64,000 nt of DNA, from positions 1,240,001 to 1,304,000 of the forward strand of contig NZ_VJWA01000002.1 of NCBI RefSeq assembly GCF_007097155.1, given 5' to 3'. A program made the translations under genes and the position numbers. This document shows positions 33,914-42,900 of this stretch, one piece after another. The DNA comes from Glacieibacterium frigidum (lineage in GTDB: Bacteria > Pseudomonadota > Alphaproteobacteria > Sphingomonadales > Sphingomonadaceae). The notes beneath the pieces are model-generated. The model was given only the letters and a program-made list of their open reading frames with translations, ran no database searches and had not been told where the DNA came from. Each line of letters starts with the position of its first letter. The first letter of the stretch is position 1.

Positions 33914-34783
33914 TTGACCGACGTTTCGACCTTCGCGATGCAGGTGATGAAGCTCTCCGTGTGGCTGGCGCTGCTGACGGCGATCTTCGTGCCGCTCGAA
34001 CGCTGGTTCGCGCTGAAGGCGTCGCCGTGGCGGCGGGCGGAGATCGGCAACGATCTCGCATATTATTTCATCAACAATATCGTGCCCGCGATGCTGCTGG
34101 CGCTCCCGCTGGCGGCGTTGGCGACCCTGCTCCAGCATGTCGTGCCCGCCGGTTTCTACGAGGGCGTGCGCGCCCTGCCGCTGTGGGTGTCGATCCCGCT
34201 CGGCCTCGTCGTCGCCGATATCGGGGCGTACTGGGGGCATCGGCTGAGCCACGAGATCCCGTGGCTGTGGCGCTTTCACGCCGTCCACCACAGCGCCGAA
34301 CATATCGACTTCATGGTCAACTCGCGCGCGCATCCGATCGACATGGTCGTCACGCGCCTGTTCGGGCTGGTGCCGCTGTACATGCTCGGGCTCGGTTCGG
34401 CGGGGGCGGCGGGGAGCATCCTGCCGGCGGTCATAGCGATCATCGGCACGCTCGCGGCGTTCTTCGTCCATGCCAACGTCCGCTGGCGGCTGGGGCCGAT
34501 CGAGCAGCTGGTCGCGACGCCCGCCTTCCACCACTGGCACCACACCCGCACCGACCATATCAACCGCAACTATGCCGCGACCTTTCCATGGATCGACCGG
34601 CTGTTCGGCAGCTTCTACCTGCCGGCACACTGGCCCGATGCGTACGGCATCCCGGAGCCGCTGAGCCCGACCTTGTCCGGACAACTTCTCGCGCCGTTCA
34701 CGCGGTCAGAGCCAGTCGTTCGCCCGGTACCAATCGGCGGTGGCGCGCAGCCCGTCGGCGAGGGCGACCTGCGGACGCCATAG
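33914..34783 (+). CDS. sterol desaturase/fatty acid hydroxylase family membrane protein
   Basis: A 289-residue integral membrane di-iron enzyme. His clusters GHRLSHE (near 107), HAVHHSAEH (near 121) and HHWHHTRTDH (near 207) form the eight-His box of the fatty acid hydroxylase superfamily. Hydroxylates or desaturates a lipid, substrate unknown. The family normally ends near GQLLAPF; here the frame runs on for about 27 residues across the end of the convergent epimerase (78-bp overlap). Start is uncertain: TTG 33914 or ATG 33938. Confidence 0.85.
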   Translation: MTDVSTFAMQVMKLSVWLALLTAIFVPLERWFALKASPWRRAEIGNDLAYYFINNIVPAMLLALPLAALATLLQHVVPAGFYEGVRALPLWVSIPLGLVVADIGAYWGHRLSHEIPWLWRFHAVHHSAEHIDFMVNSRAHPIDMVVTRLFGLVPLYMLGLGSAGAAGSILPAVIAIIGTLAAFFVHANVRWRLGPIEQLVATPAFHHWHHTRTDHINRNYAATFPWIDRLFGSFYLPAHWPDAYGIPEPLSPTLSGQLLAPFTRSEPVVRPVPIGGGAQPVGEGDLRTP

Positions 34784-35596
34784 CGCGCTCAGATTGTCGC
34801 CGCGCGTCACCCAGTCGGGGTGCGCGAGGTAACGGGCGCGCTCGGCGGTGAGACGCGAATGCCCGCCGCGCAGCCTTGCCACCGTCGTCGCCAGCGTCGC
34901 AGCGATCGCCATGCCCCAGCCGGGGACCTTGATCGGGATAACCCGCTTGCCGACAGCGACGCCGAGCGCCTGCGCCAGTTCGCGGTGACTCAGCGGCTCG
35001 CCGTCGCTGAGTTCATGCGTCGCGCGAGTGGCGGGGGCTGCGGCGAGCGCGAGCAGGGCGCGGGACAGGTCAGACGCCTCGATCATCGACGCATGACCGT
35101 CCGACGGGATCAGCGCGATGCCGTGCTTCGCCAACTGGAAAAGCGCCAGCGTCTCGCGGTCGCCCGGGCCATAGACGCCGGGCGGCCGGACGATCGACCA
35201 GTCGAGGTCCGACTCCTCGATCAGCCGCTCCGATGCCGCCTTCGACGCGCCGTATGCCGACAGGCCGGGCTCGCGCGCCGCGAGGCTCGAGACATGGACG
35301 AAGCGGCGCACCCCGGCGGCCTCTGCCACGGCGATCATCGTCGCGGTGCCCGCGACATTGCCCTCGAAGAAGCCCGCTGGGTCGGGGGCGTTGATGACGC
35401 CGGCGAGGTGGATGACGGCGTCGGCGCCTTCGCACAGGTCGGCGGGGTGAGTCAGGTCGCCGCTGACCCAAATGACGCCGGGCTGCGCGGATTGCGGGCG
35501 GCGGGTCAGCGCGCGGACTTCGTGGCCGGCAGCGACGGCCAGGCGCAGCAGGTGGCCGCCGACGAAGCCGGTACCGCCGGTGACGGCGAGGATCAT
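34706..35596 (-). CDS. NAD-dependent epimerase/dehydratase (extended SDR)
   Basis: A 296-residue Rossmann enzyme: N-terminal MILAVTGGTGFVGGHLLRLA (residues 1-20), DAVIHLAG near 58, VHVSSLA near 99, YGASK near 114 with the catalytic Tyr and Lys, and VRPPGVYGPGD near 135. Likely acts on a nucleotide sugar or related carbonyl; substrate not clear. ATG 35596 is chosen; the longer version would run into the palindromic repeat upstream. Convergent with the sterol desaturase-like gene. Confidence 0.87.
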   Translation of the reverse strand: MILAVTGGTGFVGGHLLRLAVAAGHEVRALTRRPQSAQPGVIWVSGDLTHPADLCEGADAVIHLAGVINAPDPAGFFEGNVAGTATMIAVAEAAGVRRFVHVSSLAAREPGLSAYGASKAASERLIEESDLDWSIVRPPGVYGPGDRETLALFQLAKHGIALIPSDGHASMIEASDLSRALLALAAAPATRATHELSDGEPLSHRELAQALGVAVGKRVIPIKVPGWGMAIAATLATTVARLRGGHSRLTAERARYLAHPDWVTRGDNLSALWRPQVALADGLRATADWYRANDWL

Positions 35597-35602
35597 CTTC
35601 TG

Positions 35603-35729
35603 CCCCCCTCCCTCTTCAGGGAGGGGCTGGGGGTGGGTGCGAGCGTCTTCGCGAGCCTGTCTGTAAGCAAGAAGAGCGCGGCAAGCGCAGCGCACCCACC
35701 CCCGGCCCCTCCCTGAAGAGGGAGGGGGG
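35603..35729. repeat. composite palindrome, 39-bp inverted repeat with one mismatch
   Basis: Arms 35603-35641 and 35691-35729 are reverse complements over 39 bp except one base. The outer part of each arm is itself a hairpin (CCCTCCCT ... AGGGAGGG). The spacer of 49 bp carries AAGAAGAGCGCGGC, also found beside the 14.6-kb palindrome (14717-14730). It fills the epimerase-FAAL gap, where no gene is seen. It could form a stable RNA hairpin in a transcript passing through. Confidence 0.9.
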
Positions 35730-35734
35730 AAGGG

Positions 35735-37489
35735 TTACGCCGCAATTTCAAAGGGCTGAATCTCGCCCGACAGATACTGCAGCCGCGCCTTGCTCCGGCT
35801 CAGCTTCCCCGACGACGTTCGCGGCAGGGTCCGCGGCGGCACCAGCTCGACCACGCACGTCATGCCGGTGATGTTGCGCACCTTGTTGCGGATCGCGTCG
35901 CGCAGCACCATGCGCTCGGCCAGGTCGGACGTGCGGCACTGGACCAGCACCGCAGGCTCTTCCTCGCCCGCCGGCGAGGTGATCGAGAACGCGGCGATGT
36001 CGCCCGCCTTGAAGCCCGGCAACTGCTCGATCGCCCACTCGATGTCCTGCGGCCAGTGGTTCTTGCCGTTGATGATGATCATGTCCTTGGCGCGGCCGAC
36101 GATGTAGATATAGCCGTCGACGAGGTAGCCCATGTCGCCGGTGTCGAGCCAGCCGTCGGCCAGGCACGCAGCGGTCGCCTCGGGATCGCGGAAATAGCCC
36201 GCCATGATGCCTTCGCCGCACACATAGATGCGCCCGATGCGGCGGTCCGCGAGCACGCCGCCGTCGTCGCCGCGCACCTCGACCGACAGGCCGCGCACCG
36301 GCTTGCCGCAGTTGACGATGGCGCGGTAGCGGATCGGCTTTGACGCATCGACCGGCCCGGCGCGGCCTTCGCCCGACAGCACGCGCTCGTCGACGAGGTC
36401 GGTGATGATCCCCTCGCCGATCGGCATCATGCTGACCGCAAGCGTCGCCTCGGCGAGGCCATAGCTCGGCAGGAAGGCGCTCGCCTTGAAGCCTGCGGCA
36501 TCGAAGACATCGACGAAATGCTGCATGACATCGGGGCGGATCATGTCGGCGCCGTTACCTGCGACCCGCCAGCGCGACAGGTCGAAGCGCGCCGCGACGT
36601 CGATCGACGACGACACGCGCCGCGCGCAGATGTCGTAGCCGAAGGTCGGCGAATAGCTGAGCGTATGGCCCTCGTTGCGGCTGACGAGGGTCAGCCACGA
36701 CAGCGGGCGGCGCGCGAAATCCTCGGTCGCGAGATAGTCGCCCGACATCTGGTTCGCCAGCGGCGAGAGCAGGCAGCCGACCAGCCCCATGTCGTGATAC
36801 CAGGGCAGCCACGACACGATGCGGTCGTCGTCGCGGACCTGCGTCGCGATGGCGTGCCCTGCAAGGTTCGCCAGCAATGCGCGATGCGTGACCGCGACGC
36901 CGTGCGGGAAACGCGTGCTGCCGCTGGAATACTGGAGATAGGCGATGTCGTCGGGGGTCGCCTGCGGCAGGTCGGCGTGCGGCACCGGGGTCGCGGCGAA
37001 CACCGCCCAGTCGTGCGCGGTGCAGCGCGGCAGGGTCGATGCAGCCTCCTCGACCAGCGCGAACAGCCCCGGCGGCGACAGCACGAGCAGCGGGTCGCAG
37101 CTGCCGAGCTGGGTGCGGATCTGCTCGACATAGGCGTCGCGCCCGCCGAACGAGGTGGGCAGCGGCAGCGGCGTCGGCAGCGCGCCGGCATAGACCGCGC
37201 CGAAGAAGGCGGCAGCGAAATCGGCCCCCGTCTCGGCGATCAGAGCAACACGCTCGCCCGGCGTGACGCCTGCCGCGATCAGCCGCCGCGCCTGGTCCAG
37301 CGCATCGGCGCGCAACTCGGCATAGGGATAGGCGCGTGCCAAGGTCGCACGCGCATCGAAGAAGTTCAGCCCGCGCTGGCCCTGCGCGGCATAGTCGAGC
37401 GCTTCGCCGAGCGTGGCGAAGTCGGCGATGCGGCGCGGCAACGCGTCGAGCGTTGCGGTCACGCCGTCGGTAATGGGCGAATGCAGCAA
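35735..37489 (-). CDS. fatty acyl-AMP ligase (FAAL-type adenylating enzyme)
   Basis: A 584-residue member of the ANL adenylating superfamily. ATP-binding A3 motif YSSGSTRFPHGVAVTH near 185-200, PWYHDMGLVG near 229, A5-like SYGLAEATLAVS near 335, A7 LDTGDMGYLVDGYIYIVGR near 439, and a terminal A10 PRTSSGKLSR with its Lys. The FPHGV reading in A3 fits FAAL rather than acyl-CoA ligases. It activates a fatty acid as acyl-AMP for transfer to an acyl carrier protein. No PKS, NRPS or carrier gene is near. The start is probably TTG 37489 (GAGAGGG upstream); a GTG at 37558 is possible. Confidence 0.88.
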   Translation of the reverse strand: MLHSPITDGVTATLDALPRRIADFATLGEALDYAAQGQRGLNFFDARATLARAYPYAELRADALDQARRLIAAGVTPGERVALIAETGADFAAAFFGAVYAGALPTPLPLPTSFGGRDAYVEQIRTQLGSCDPLLVLSPPGLFALVEEAASTLPRCTAHDWAVFAATPVPHADLPQATPDDIAYLQYSSGSTRFPHGVAVTHRALLANLAGHAIATQVRDDDRIVSWLPWYHDMGLVGCLLSPLANQMSGDYLATEDFARRPLSWLTLVSRNEGHTLSYSPTFGYDICARRVSSSIDVAARFDLSRWRVAGNGADMIRPDVMQHFVDVFDAAGFKASAFLPSYGLAEATLAVSMMPIGEGIITDLVDERVLSGEGRAGPVDASKPIRYRAIVNCGKPVRGLSVEVRGDDGGVLADRRIGRIYVCGEGIMAGYFRDPEATAACLADGWLDTGDMGYLVDGYIYIVGRAKDMIIINGKNHWPQDIEWAIEQLPGFKAGDIAAFSITSPAGEEEPAVLVQCRTSDLAERMVLRDAIRNKVRNITGMTCVVELVPPRTLPRTSSGKLSRSKARLQYLSGEIQPFEIAA

Positions 37490-37632
37490 GATCGACCCTC
37501 TCTCAGACCCCTTTGCCGTGCCGGTTGCCCCGGCTCGACGCACGGCTGACCCCCGCACGCACGGCGTTCCCGATATTAAACCTTAGTTGCCGCGACGGCG
37601 CGTTCAAATTCGGACGCCACTATGGCAGAACC

Positions 37633-38160
37633 GTGGCGGTGAAGCCCCGACCAGATCGTTCCGAGCGACCGCCTCCGCCGCCGCTCGATGCGTCCACGCT
37701 GCGCGACCTCGCGCTGCGCTACGTCGGAAGATACGCGACGACTGCCGCGAAGTTGCAGCGCTACCTGGGCCGCAAGCTGTGGGAGCGCGGCTGGGGCGGC
37801 GACGGCGCGGCCCCCGTCGAGGCGCTGGTCGCGCAGTTCGTCGCGCAGGGCTATGTCGACGATCGCAGCTTCGGCGAGGCGCGCGCACGGGGCCTCGCGG
37901 GCAAGGGCTTCGGTGCCCGCCGCGTCGGGCAGGACCTGCAGGCGGCGGGGCTGGCGCGCGAGCTGGCGAGCGAGATCGGCGCGACGGTCGACGGGCGCGC
38001 GGCCGCCGAACGCTTTGCCCAGCGCCGTCGCTTCGGACCGTGGGACCGAAGCGGGTACGACCCCGACCGCCACCGCAAGCAGGTCGCCGCGATGCTGCGC
38101 GCCGGCCACGATTTCGCGACGGTGCGCGCCGTGCTGCGCGGCGACGCGGTCGAGGACTGA
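37633..38160 (+). CDS. recX: RecX family regulatory protein
   Basis: A 175-residue RecX-type protein, an inhibitor or modulator of RecA filaments. Helical repeats: DLALRYVGRYATTAAKLQRY (near 22-41), RGWGGDGAAPVEALVAQFVA, then YVDDRSFGEARARGLAGKGF near 73-92 and the closing helices with the HRKQVAAMLRAGHDFATVR segment. No recA nearby in the window. The GTG at 37633 is the best start after the upstream region; a second GTG two codons on is equally possible. Its stop is 5 bp from the convergent GH1-RmlD stop. Confidence 0.87.
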   Translation: MAVKPRPDRSERPPPPPLDASTLRDLALRYVGRYATTAAKLQRYLGRKLWERGWGGDGAAPVEALVAQFVAQGYVDDRSFGEARARGLAGKGFGARRVGQDLQAAGLARELASEIGATVDGRAAAERFAQRRRFGPWDRSGYDPDRHRKQVAAMLRAGHDFATVRAVLRGDAVED

Positions 38161-38165
38161 CGCGG

Positions 38166-40304
38166 CTACTCGGCGGCGACGGCGTACCGGGCCGCTGCCG
38201 GCCGATACGCCTGCGCAAACCGCGCGATCGCTGACTCGAGCGTCGGCATCAGCTGGCCGCGTGCACTCGCGAGCCGCACGTCGCGCGGGCGTGGGGCACC
38301 GCCGTCGTCGCTGACGACACCGACGCGGCGGCGGTCGAGGCCGCTCGCATCGGCGAGCGCGCGCGCGAAGTCGGCCCAGCTCATGCCGCCCTGGTTGGCG
38401 AGGTGCCAGACGCCGCCTTCGTCGTCGATCAGCAGGTCGAGAAGCGCGTCGACGAGATCGGGCACATAGGTCGGCGAGACGATCTGGTCGGCGGCGGCGG
38501 CGAAGATCCCGAAGTTCGCCAGCGCATCGACCGCATTCACCGCGAAGTTGTGCGGATCGTCGGGCGAGAAGAATGCCGAGGTGCGGATCACCAGCGCGTC
38601 GCGGTGTGCCTCGATGACCTGCCGTTCGGCATCGGCCTTCGACCGACCATAGGCATTGAGCGGCCGCGTCGCGTCGCCCTCGACGTAAGGCGCACTCCTG
38701 CCGCCGAAGACCTGGTCCGACGAGATCTGGACGAGCGAAATGCCGCGTGCAGCGCAGGCGACCGCGAGGGTCTGGGCACCCTTGGCGTTGACCGCATCGC
38801 ACAGGGCGGGCTCGCGCTCGGCCAGATCGATGTCGACGATCCCGGCGCAATTGATCACCGCCCAGGGCGTATGGCTCGCGAGCGCCCGCGCGATCGACCA
38901 GGGGTCGGTCAGCGCCAGCGTCTCCCGGTCGGTCAGCACGTGCGCCAAGCCGCGCCGGGCACACGCGGCGCTCAGTGCCCGCGCCAGCGTGCCCGTCCCG
39001 CCGGTGATCAGGATCGGACGCCCTCCCACCGCGGCTGCGGCGTCGCCGTCGTAGCCGTCGAGGAAGCGGTCGGGACGCTGCCACCAGCCGGGGGCACGAA
39101 GCAGATCGGCGTGCGGCCGCGGGCCATCGGCAGCCAGCGCTGCGAGCAGCCCTGCCATCGCGGTCGCGCGCGGCGGCGTGCTGCGCAGGTCGAAGACGCC
39201 GACCTCGTAATGCCCCTCGGGGCGAGTCAGCAGGCTGTTCCAGTCGACCGCGCCGAGCAGCGCCCACGCGGTCACCGCCTCGACCGGCACGCCCGATAGT
39301 TTCGCGGCGCGAGCGCCGTCCCAGACCTGCGCGAACCAGCGCAGCTGCTCGTCGCGCGTCGAGGCGTTGTGGCACTCGGTGATCGCGACCGGCCGCTCGT
39401 ACCGCTCCCATGCGTCGCGCAGCAGCGCCTCGACCGAGATCATCGTCGGCACGGTCCGCACGGCTTCTGTATTCACGCAGTCGGCGCCGTCGCCTGCCGG
39501 GGCGACGCCGGGGTGCAGGTCGAAGCGGTGTGTCAGGAAGCGATTGCTGCACAGATAATGATTGATGCCGATCACGTCGGCCGGGCACGGGTCGGCGGCG
39601 ATGGCGCGCAGGCGATCCTCCAGCCCGTGGCTCGCGATCCGCTGCCACAGCGGATGGCCGGGAACGACGCGGCCGTCGAGCAGGTCCCAGCTCAGCCAGC
39701 GGCGGTGGTTCTCAAAATCGCACTGGTCGGCCAGTTCGGGGGTTGATTGGGTCTCGCCGATGTCGTCGGTCTGCACCAGCCGCGCCGCCGGATTGACGCG
39801 GCGGATCGCACGCATCGACAGGCGCACCGCGTCGATCTGGTTGAGCAGCGCCGCCCAGCACGCTTCCTCGGTGGCGGCGTGCGGGTACCAGAGCCCGTAG
39901 AGGCAGCTGAAGCGCGCCGTCGTCAGCGGCTCGTTGACCGGGGTCCAGTCGCGCACCCAGGGGAAGCGCTCGGCGACGATGCGCGCGTGCTCGGCAAGGC
40001 CGGTGGCGAAATCGGCGTCGAGTAGGCTGGTATGCGGCGGGCCGCTGCCGTGGTGGATCAGACCGACGATGGGCCGCACGTCGAGGCGCCGCAATTCCTC
40101 GAGCTGGCGGGCTGCGCGGTCGAGCGCGTGCGCGTCGGCGGCGCAGTCCTCCCACAGCACGGGGTAGCGGATCGCGCGGATGCCGGTCGCGGCAAAGGCA
40201 GCCAGATCCTCGATCCGGTCGCCGTGGCAGGAGAAACTGGCCTGATCGGAATAGACGTCGCCGATCCGGCCGATCGTGCATTCCAGGCCGCCCCAGACCT
40301 CCAT
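38166..40304 (-). CDS. GH1-like glycosidase fused to dTDP-4-dehydrorhamnose reductase-like domain
   Basis: A 712-residue two-domain protein. Residues 1-395: (beta/alpha)8 GH1/GH-A-like domain with the acid/base motif TPVNEP (Glu125) and a candidate nucleophile in ITECHNAS (Glu310; GH1 usually ITENG). Residues about 428-705: RmlD/extended-SDR domain with ITGGTGTLARAL, VINCAGIVDIDLAE, ISSDQVFGG, and the YGRSK catalytic pair (Tyr552, Lys556). This fusion is known in some alphaproteobacteria from my memory, but the pathway is not clear. No signal peptide, so cytoplasmic. It precedes the MoeA/MocA gene at 100 bp. Confidence 0.87.
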   Translation of the reverse strand: MEVWGGLECTIGRIGDVYSDQASFSCHGDRIEDLAAFAATGIRAIRYPVLWEDCAADAHALDRAARQLEELRRLDVRPIVGLIHHGSGPPHTSLLDADFATGLAEHARIVAERFPWVRDWTPVNEPLTTARFSCLYGLWYPHAATEEACWAALLNQIDAVRLSMRAIRRVNPAARLVQTDDIGETQSTPELADQCDFENHRRWLSWDLLDGRVVPGHPLWQRIASHGLEDRLRAIAADPCPADVIGINHYLCSNRFLTHRFDLHPGVAPAGDGADCVNTEAVRTVPTMISVEALLRDAWERYERPVAITECHNASTRDEQLRWFAQVWDGARAAKLSGVPVEAVTAWALLGAVDWNSLLTRPEGHYEVGVFDLRSTPPRATAMAGLLAALAADGPRPHADLLRAPGWWQRPDRFLDGYDGDAAAAVGGRPILITGGTGTLARALSAACARRGLAHVLTDRETLALTDPWSIARALASHTPWAVINCAGIVDIDLAEREPALCDAVNAKGAQTLAVACAARGISLVQISSDQVFGGRSAPYVEGDATRPLNAYGRSKADAERQVIEAHRDALVIRTSAFFSPDDPHNFAVNAVDALANFGIFAAAADQIVSPTYVPDLVDALLDLLIDDEGGVWHLANQGGMSWADFARALADASGLDRRRVGVVSDDGGAPRPRDVRLASARGQLMPTLESAIARFAQAYRPAAARYAVAAE

Positions 40305-40405
40305 AGTTCATAGCCTTGTGCGGTTGCCGTTGAGCCTGACCCAACACGCAACCGTCCGCAGCGGTGCCGATCACGGGAACAATAATCCGGATAGGTTAAC
40401 CTAGA

Positions 40406-41983
40406 TCAAGTCTGGCGCAGCGTTTCAAGGGCTTCGGGTGTGTCGACGTCGATCAGCACGCCGTCGCTGTCGGCGGCGACTTCGACGACACGATCGGCGT
40501 GTTCGGACAGCAACGCCTTGCCGCCGACGTCGCCGCTCAGGCCGCGCAGGGCGCCGAAATGCGCGCGGCCCCACAGCACGGGGTTGCCGCGCTTGCCCGC
40601 CCGGACGGGCACGACGATCGTGGCGTCGTCCGTCGCTGCCGCCGCTAATGCACGCAGGATCGTGGGGGTGACGCGGGGCATGTCGCCGAGCAGCACGAGC
40701 GCGGCGCGCCACTCGGGGGGCACCGCGGCGAGCCCGGCGCGCAGCGATGCCGACAGGCCGTCGGCGAAGTCGGGGGCGGTGACGATCTCGACCGCCTGGC
40801 CGTCGAGTGCGGCGCGCACCGTCTCGGCACGGTCGCCGACGACGACGATCGGGCGCGGCAGGCCAGCCGCAGCGACCGCCTCGACGACGTGCGCGACGAC
40901 CGCGCGGCCGTGCAGGTCGGCGACGAGCTTGCTGGGTCCGCCCATGCGGGTCGAGCGCCCGGCGGCGAGGATGATCGCCCCGACGACGCCCGCCGCACCG
41001 GTCGCGGCGCGCGGCTGCGGCCGCTCGGCCTCGGGCAAAAGGCCGCCGACGCCCATGTTGGCGATGTCGGCGCTGGTCACGCTCAGCCCGGCGACGAGGC
41101 GCTCGAGCACCCAGTCGAAGCCGTTGCGCTTGGGGCTGCGCGCGCAGCCGGGCAGGCCGATGACCATGCGTCCGCCGATTCGCCCGAGGCACAGCAGATT
41201 GCCCGGATCGACGGGCATGCCGAGCCTCTCGACGATGCCGCCCGCCGCGACGATGGCGGCCGGGATCACGTCGCGCCGGTCGACCGTCGCCGATGCGCCG
41301 GTGACGAGGGTGATCGCGGCGCCGGTCGGCTGCGCCAGACGCTCGGCCAGTGCCTCGATATCGTGCGCGCAAGTCTCGCTGCGCCCCGCGACCGCTCCGA
41401 TTGCGGCGAGGCGGGCGCGCGTTACGGCGTCGGTCTTCGCCTGCGCCTTGGCGGATTGTCCGGACAACTCGGTCTGGATCAGGTCAACCGTGACGGCGCG
41501 GAATGCCGCGACGCGCAGCGGCACCGCACACGCCACTGCCGCCGCCAGAGTGTCGCCGCTTACCGCGTAGGGGATGATCTTGACCGTAGCGACGATCTCG
41601 CCCGCCGCGACGCGGGCATAAGGGGCGAGCGTGCCCAAAGTCAGCCCCTCGTCGACGGCGTTCAGGGCATCGACGGCGCGGGCGTCGACGATCAGCAGCC
41701 CGGCCGTGGCTGCCGCAAGATTGACCCGGCCGTGCGCGGGCGGCAGCGCGACGACCCCCTCTCCCGCCAGCGCCGTGCCCAGCCGTGCGGCGGCATCGGC
41801 CTCGGCGACATCGCCGTCGTCCAGACGCGCGACGGTCAGCGTATTTAGCCCCGCGTCATGGGCCGCGGCGATGTCCCCGGCGGACAGGCGGCGGCCCTTG
41901 CTCCAGCGGGTACCACCGACCGACTGGCCGTGTGCGAGCAGCGCGCCTTCGGCGTCGCGCAATGCGACGCTCGCAAAGATCAT
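40406..41983 (-). CDS. fused molybdopterin-binding (MoeA/MogA-like) and MocA-type nucleotidyltransferase protein
   Basis: A 525-residue fusion. Residues about 1-325: MoeA-like regions (TRWSKGRRLSAGDIAAAHDA and VKIIPYAVSGDTLAAAV) and a molybdopterin-binding MoCF fold with TGASATVDRRDVIPAAI near 228 and GLPGCARSPK near 276. Residues about 334-525: MocA/MobA-like nucleotidyltransferase with AIILAAGRSTRMGGPSKLV near 336 and VVLLGDMPRV. Such proteins form or edit molybdenum cofactors (MPT cytosine dinucleotide) for molybdenum hydroxylases. ATG 41983 overlaps the XdhC stop (ATGA). Third gene of the coxG-xdhC operon. Confidence 0.87.
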   Translation of the reverse strand: MIFASVALRDAEGALLAHGQSVGGTRWSKGRRLSAGDIAAAHDAGLNTLTVARLDDGDVAEADAAARLGTALAGEGVVALPPAHGRVNLAAATAGLLIVDARAVDALNAVDEGLTLGTLAPYARVAAGEIVATVKIIPYAVSGDTLAAAVACAVPLRVAAFRAVTVDLIQTELSGQSAKAQAKTDAVTRARLAAIGAVAGRSETCAHDIEALAERLAQPTGAAITLVTGASATVDRRDVIPAAIVAAGGIVERLGMPVDPGNLLCLGRIGGRMVIGLPGCARSPKRNGFDWVLERLVAGLSVTSADIANMGVGGLLPEAERPQPRAATGAAGVVGAIILAAGRSTRMGGPSKLVADLHGRAVVAHVVEAVAAAGLPRPIVVVGDRAETVRAALDGQAVEIVTAPDFADGLSASLRAGLAAVPPEWRAALVLLGDMPRVTPTILRALAAAATDDATIVVPVRAGKRGNPVLWGRAHFGALRGLSGDVGGKALLSEHADRVVEVAADSDGVLIDVDTPEALETLRQT

Positions 41984-42900
41984 GCGGGCGCGCGCACGCG
42001 CCACGCCGCGACCATCTGCGCGGCGACCGACAACGCGATCTCGGCGGGCCCGCGTGCGCCGATGGCGAGGCCCGCAGGGCCGTGGATGCGCGCCAGCGCG
42101 GCGCCGTCGAACCCCTGCGCCCGCAGTCGCTCGAGCCGCCCGGCGTGGTTCTTCCGGCTGCCGAGCGCGGCAATATAGAAGGCGTCCGAGCGCAGCGCGG
42201 CGGCCAGCGCGACATCGTCGAGCTTGGGGTCGTGGGTCAGCGCGACCACCGCGCTCGCGGCGTTGGGCTTCCACTCGGCCAGCGCCTCGTCGGGCCAGCG
42301 CTCGTCGACTGCTGCGTCGAAGCGTGGCCCCGCGGCGAATGCCCCGCGCGGATCGATGACGGTCGCGTCGAAGCCGATCAGCGCCGCCATCGGCACGAGG
42401 GTCTGCGCGATATGCACTGCGCCGATGATCGCGAGGCGCAGGTTGGGCGAATAGACGCGGATGAACGCGCCGGTGTCGCCCTCGCGCGTGACACCGGTGG
42501 CAAGGTCGGTCGCCAGCGTCAGCGTGGCGCCTCCGTCGCGTGCCTGAACCAGCGCGTCGAGCAGCGCGGGCGGAAACGCCCCCTCGGCCACCGCCTGCAC
42601 GAACACCGCGATACGCCCGCCGCACGCCAGCCCGACTTCCCAAGCGCGCGCGTCGGCGACGCCGTAGTCGAGCCGCTCCCAGCCGCCGCGCGCGATGACG
42701 TCCTGCGCCGCGACGATGACGTCGCCCTCGACGCAGCCGCCGCTGACCGACCCTTCGAACAGCCCGTCGTCGCGGATGACGAGGTGCGCGCCCGCAGCCT
42801 GCGGGGCCGAGCCCCAGGTCTCGATGACCGTGGCGATTGCGACGCCGTGGCCCGCCGCCAGCCAGGTCCGCGCGGCATCGATCGCGCGCGCGTCGTTCAC
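41980..42900 (-). CDS. XdhC/CoxI family molybdenum hydroxylase maturation protein
   Basis: A 306-residue XdhC/CoxI protein that inserts sulfurated molybdenum cofactor into xanthine dehydrogenase- or CO dehydrogenase-type enzymes. N-terminal region WLAAGHGVAIATVIETWGSA and GSVSGGCVEGDVI (near 49-61); Rossmann half with LAIIGAVHIAQTLVPMAAL and the ALGSRKNHAGRLERLR block near 250. GTG start at 42900 overlaps the CoxG stop (GTGA). No hydroxylase structural gene is in the window. Confidence 0.9.
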   Translation of the reverse strand: MNDARAIDAARTWLAAGHGVAIATVIETWGSAPQAAGAHLVIRDDGLFEGSVSGGCVEGDVIVAAQDVIARGGWERLDYGVADARAWEVGLACGGRIAVFVQAVAEGAFPPALLDALVQARDGGATLTLATDLATGVTREGDTGAFIRVYSPNLRLAIIGAVHIAQTLVPMAALIGFDATVIDPRGAFAAGPRFDAAVDERWPDEALAEWKPNAASAVVALTHDPKLDDVALAAALRSDAFYIAALGSRKNHAGRLERLRAQGFDGAALARIHGPAGLAIGARGPAEIALSVAAQMVAAWRVRAPA

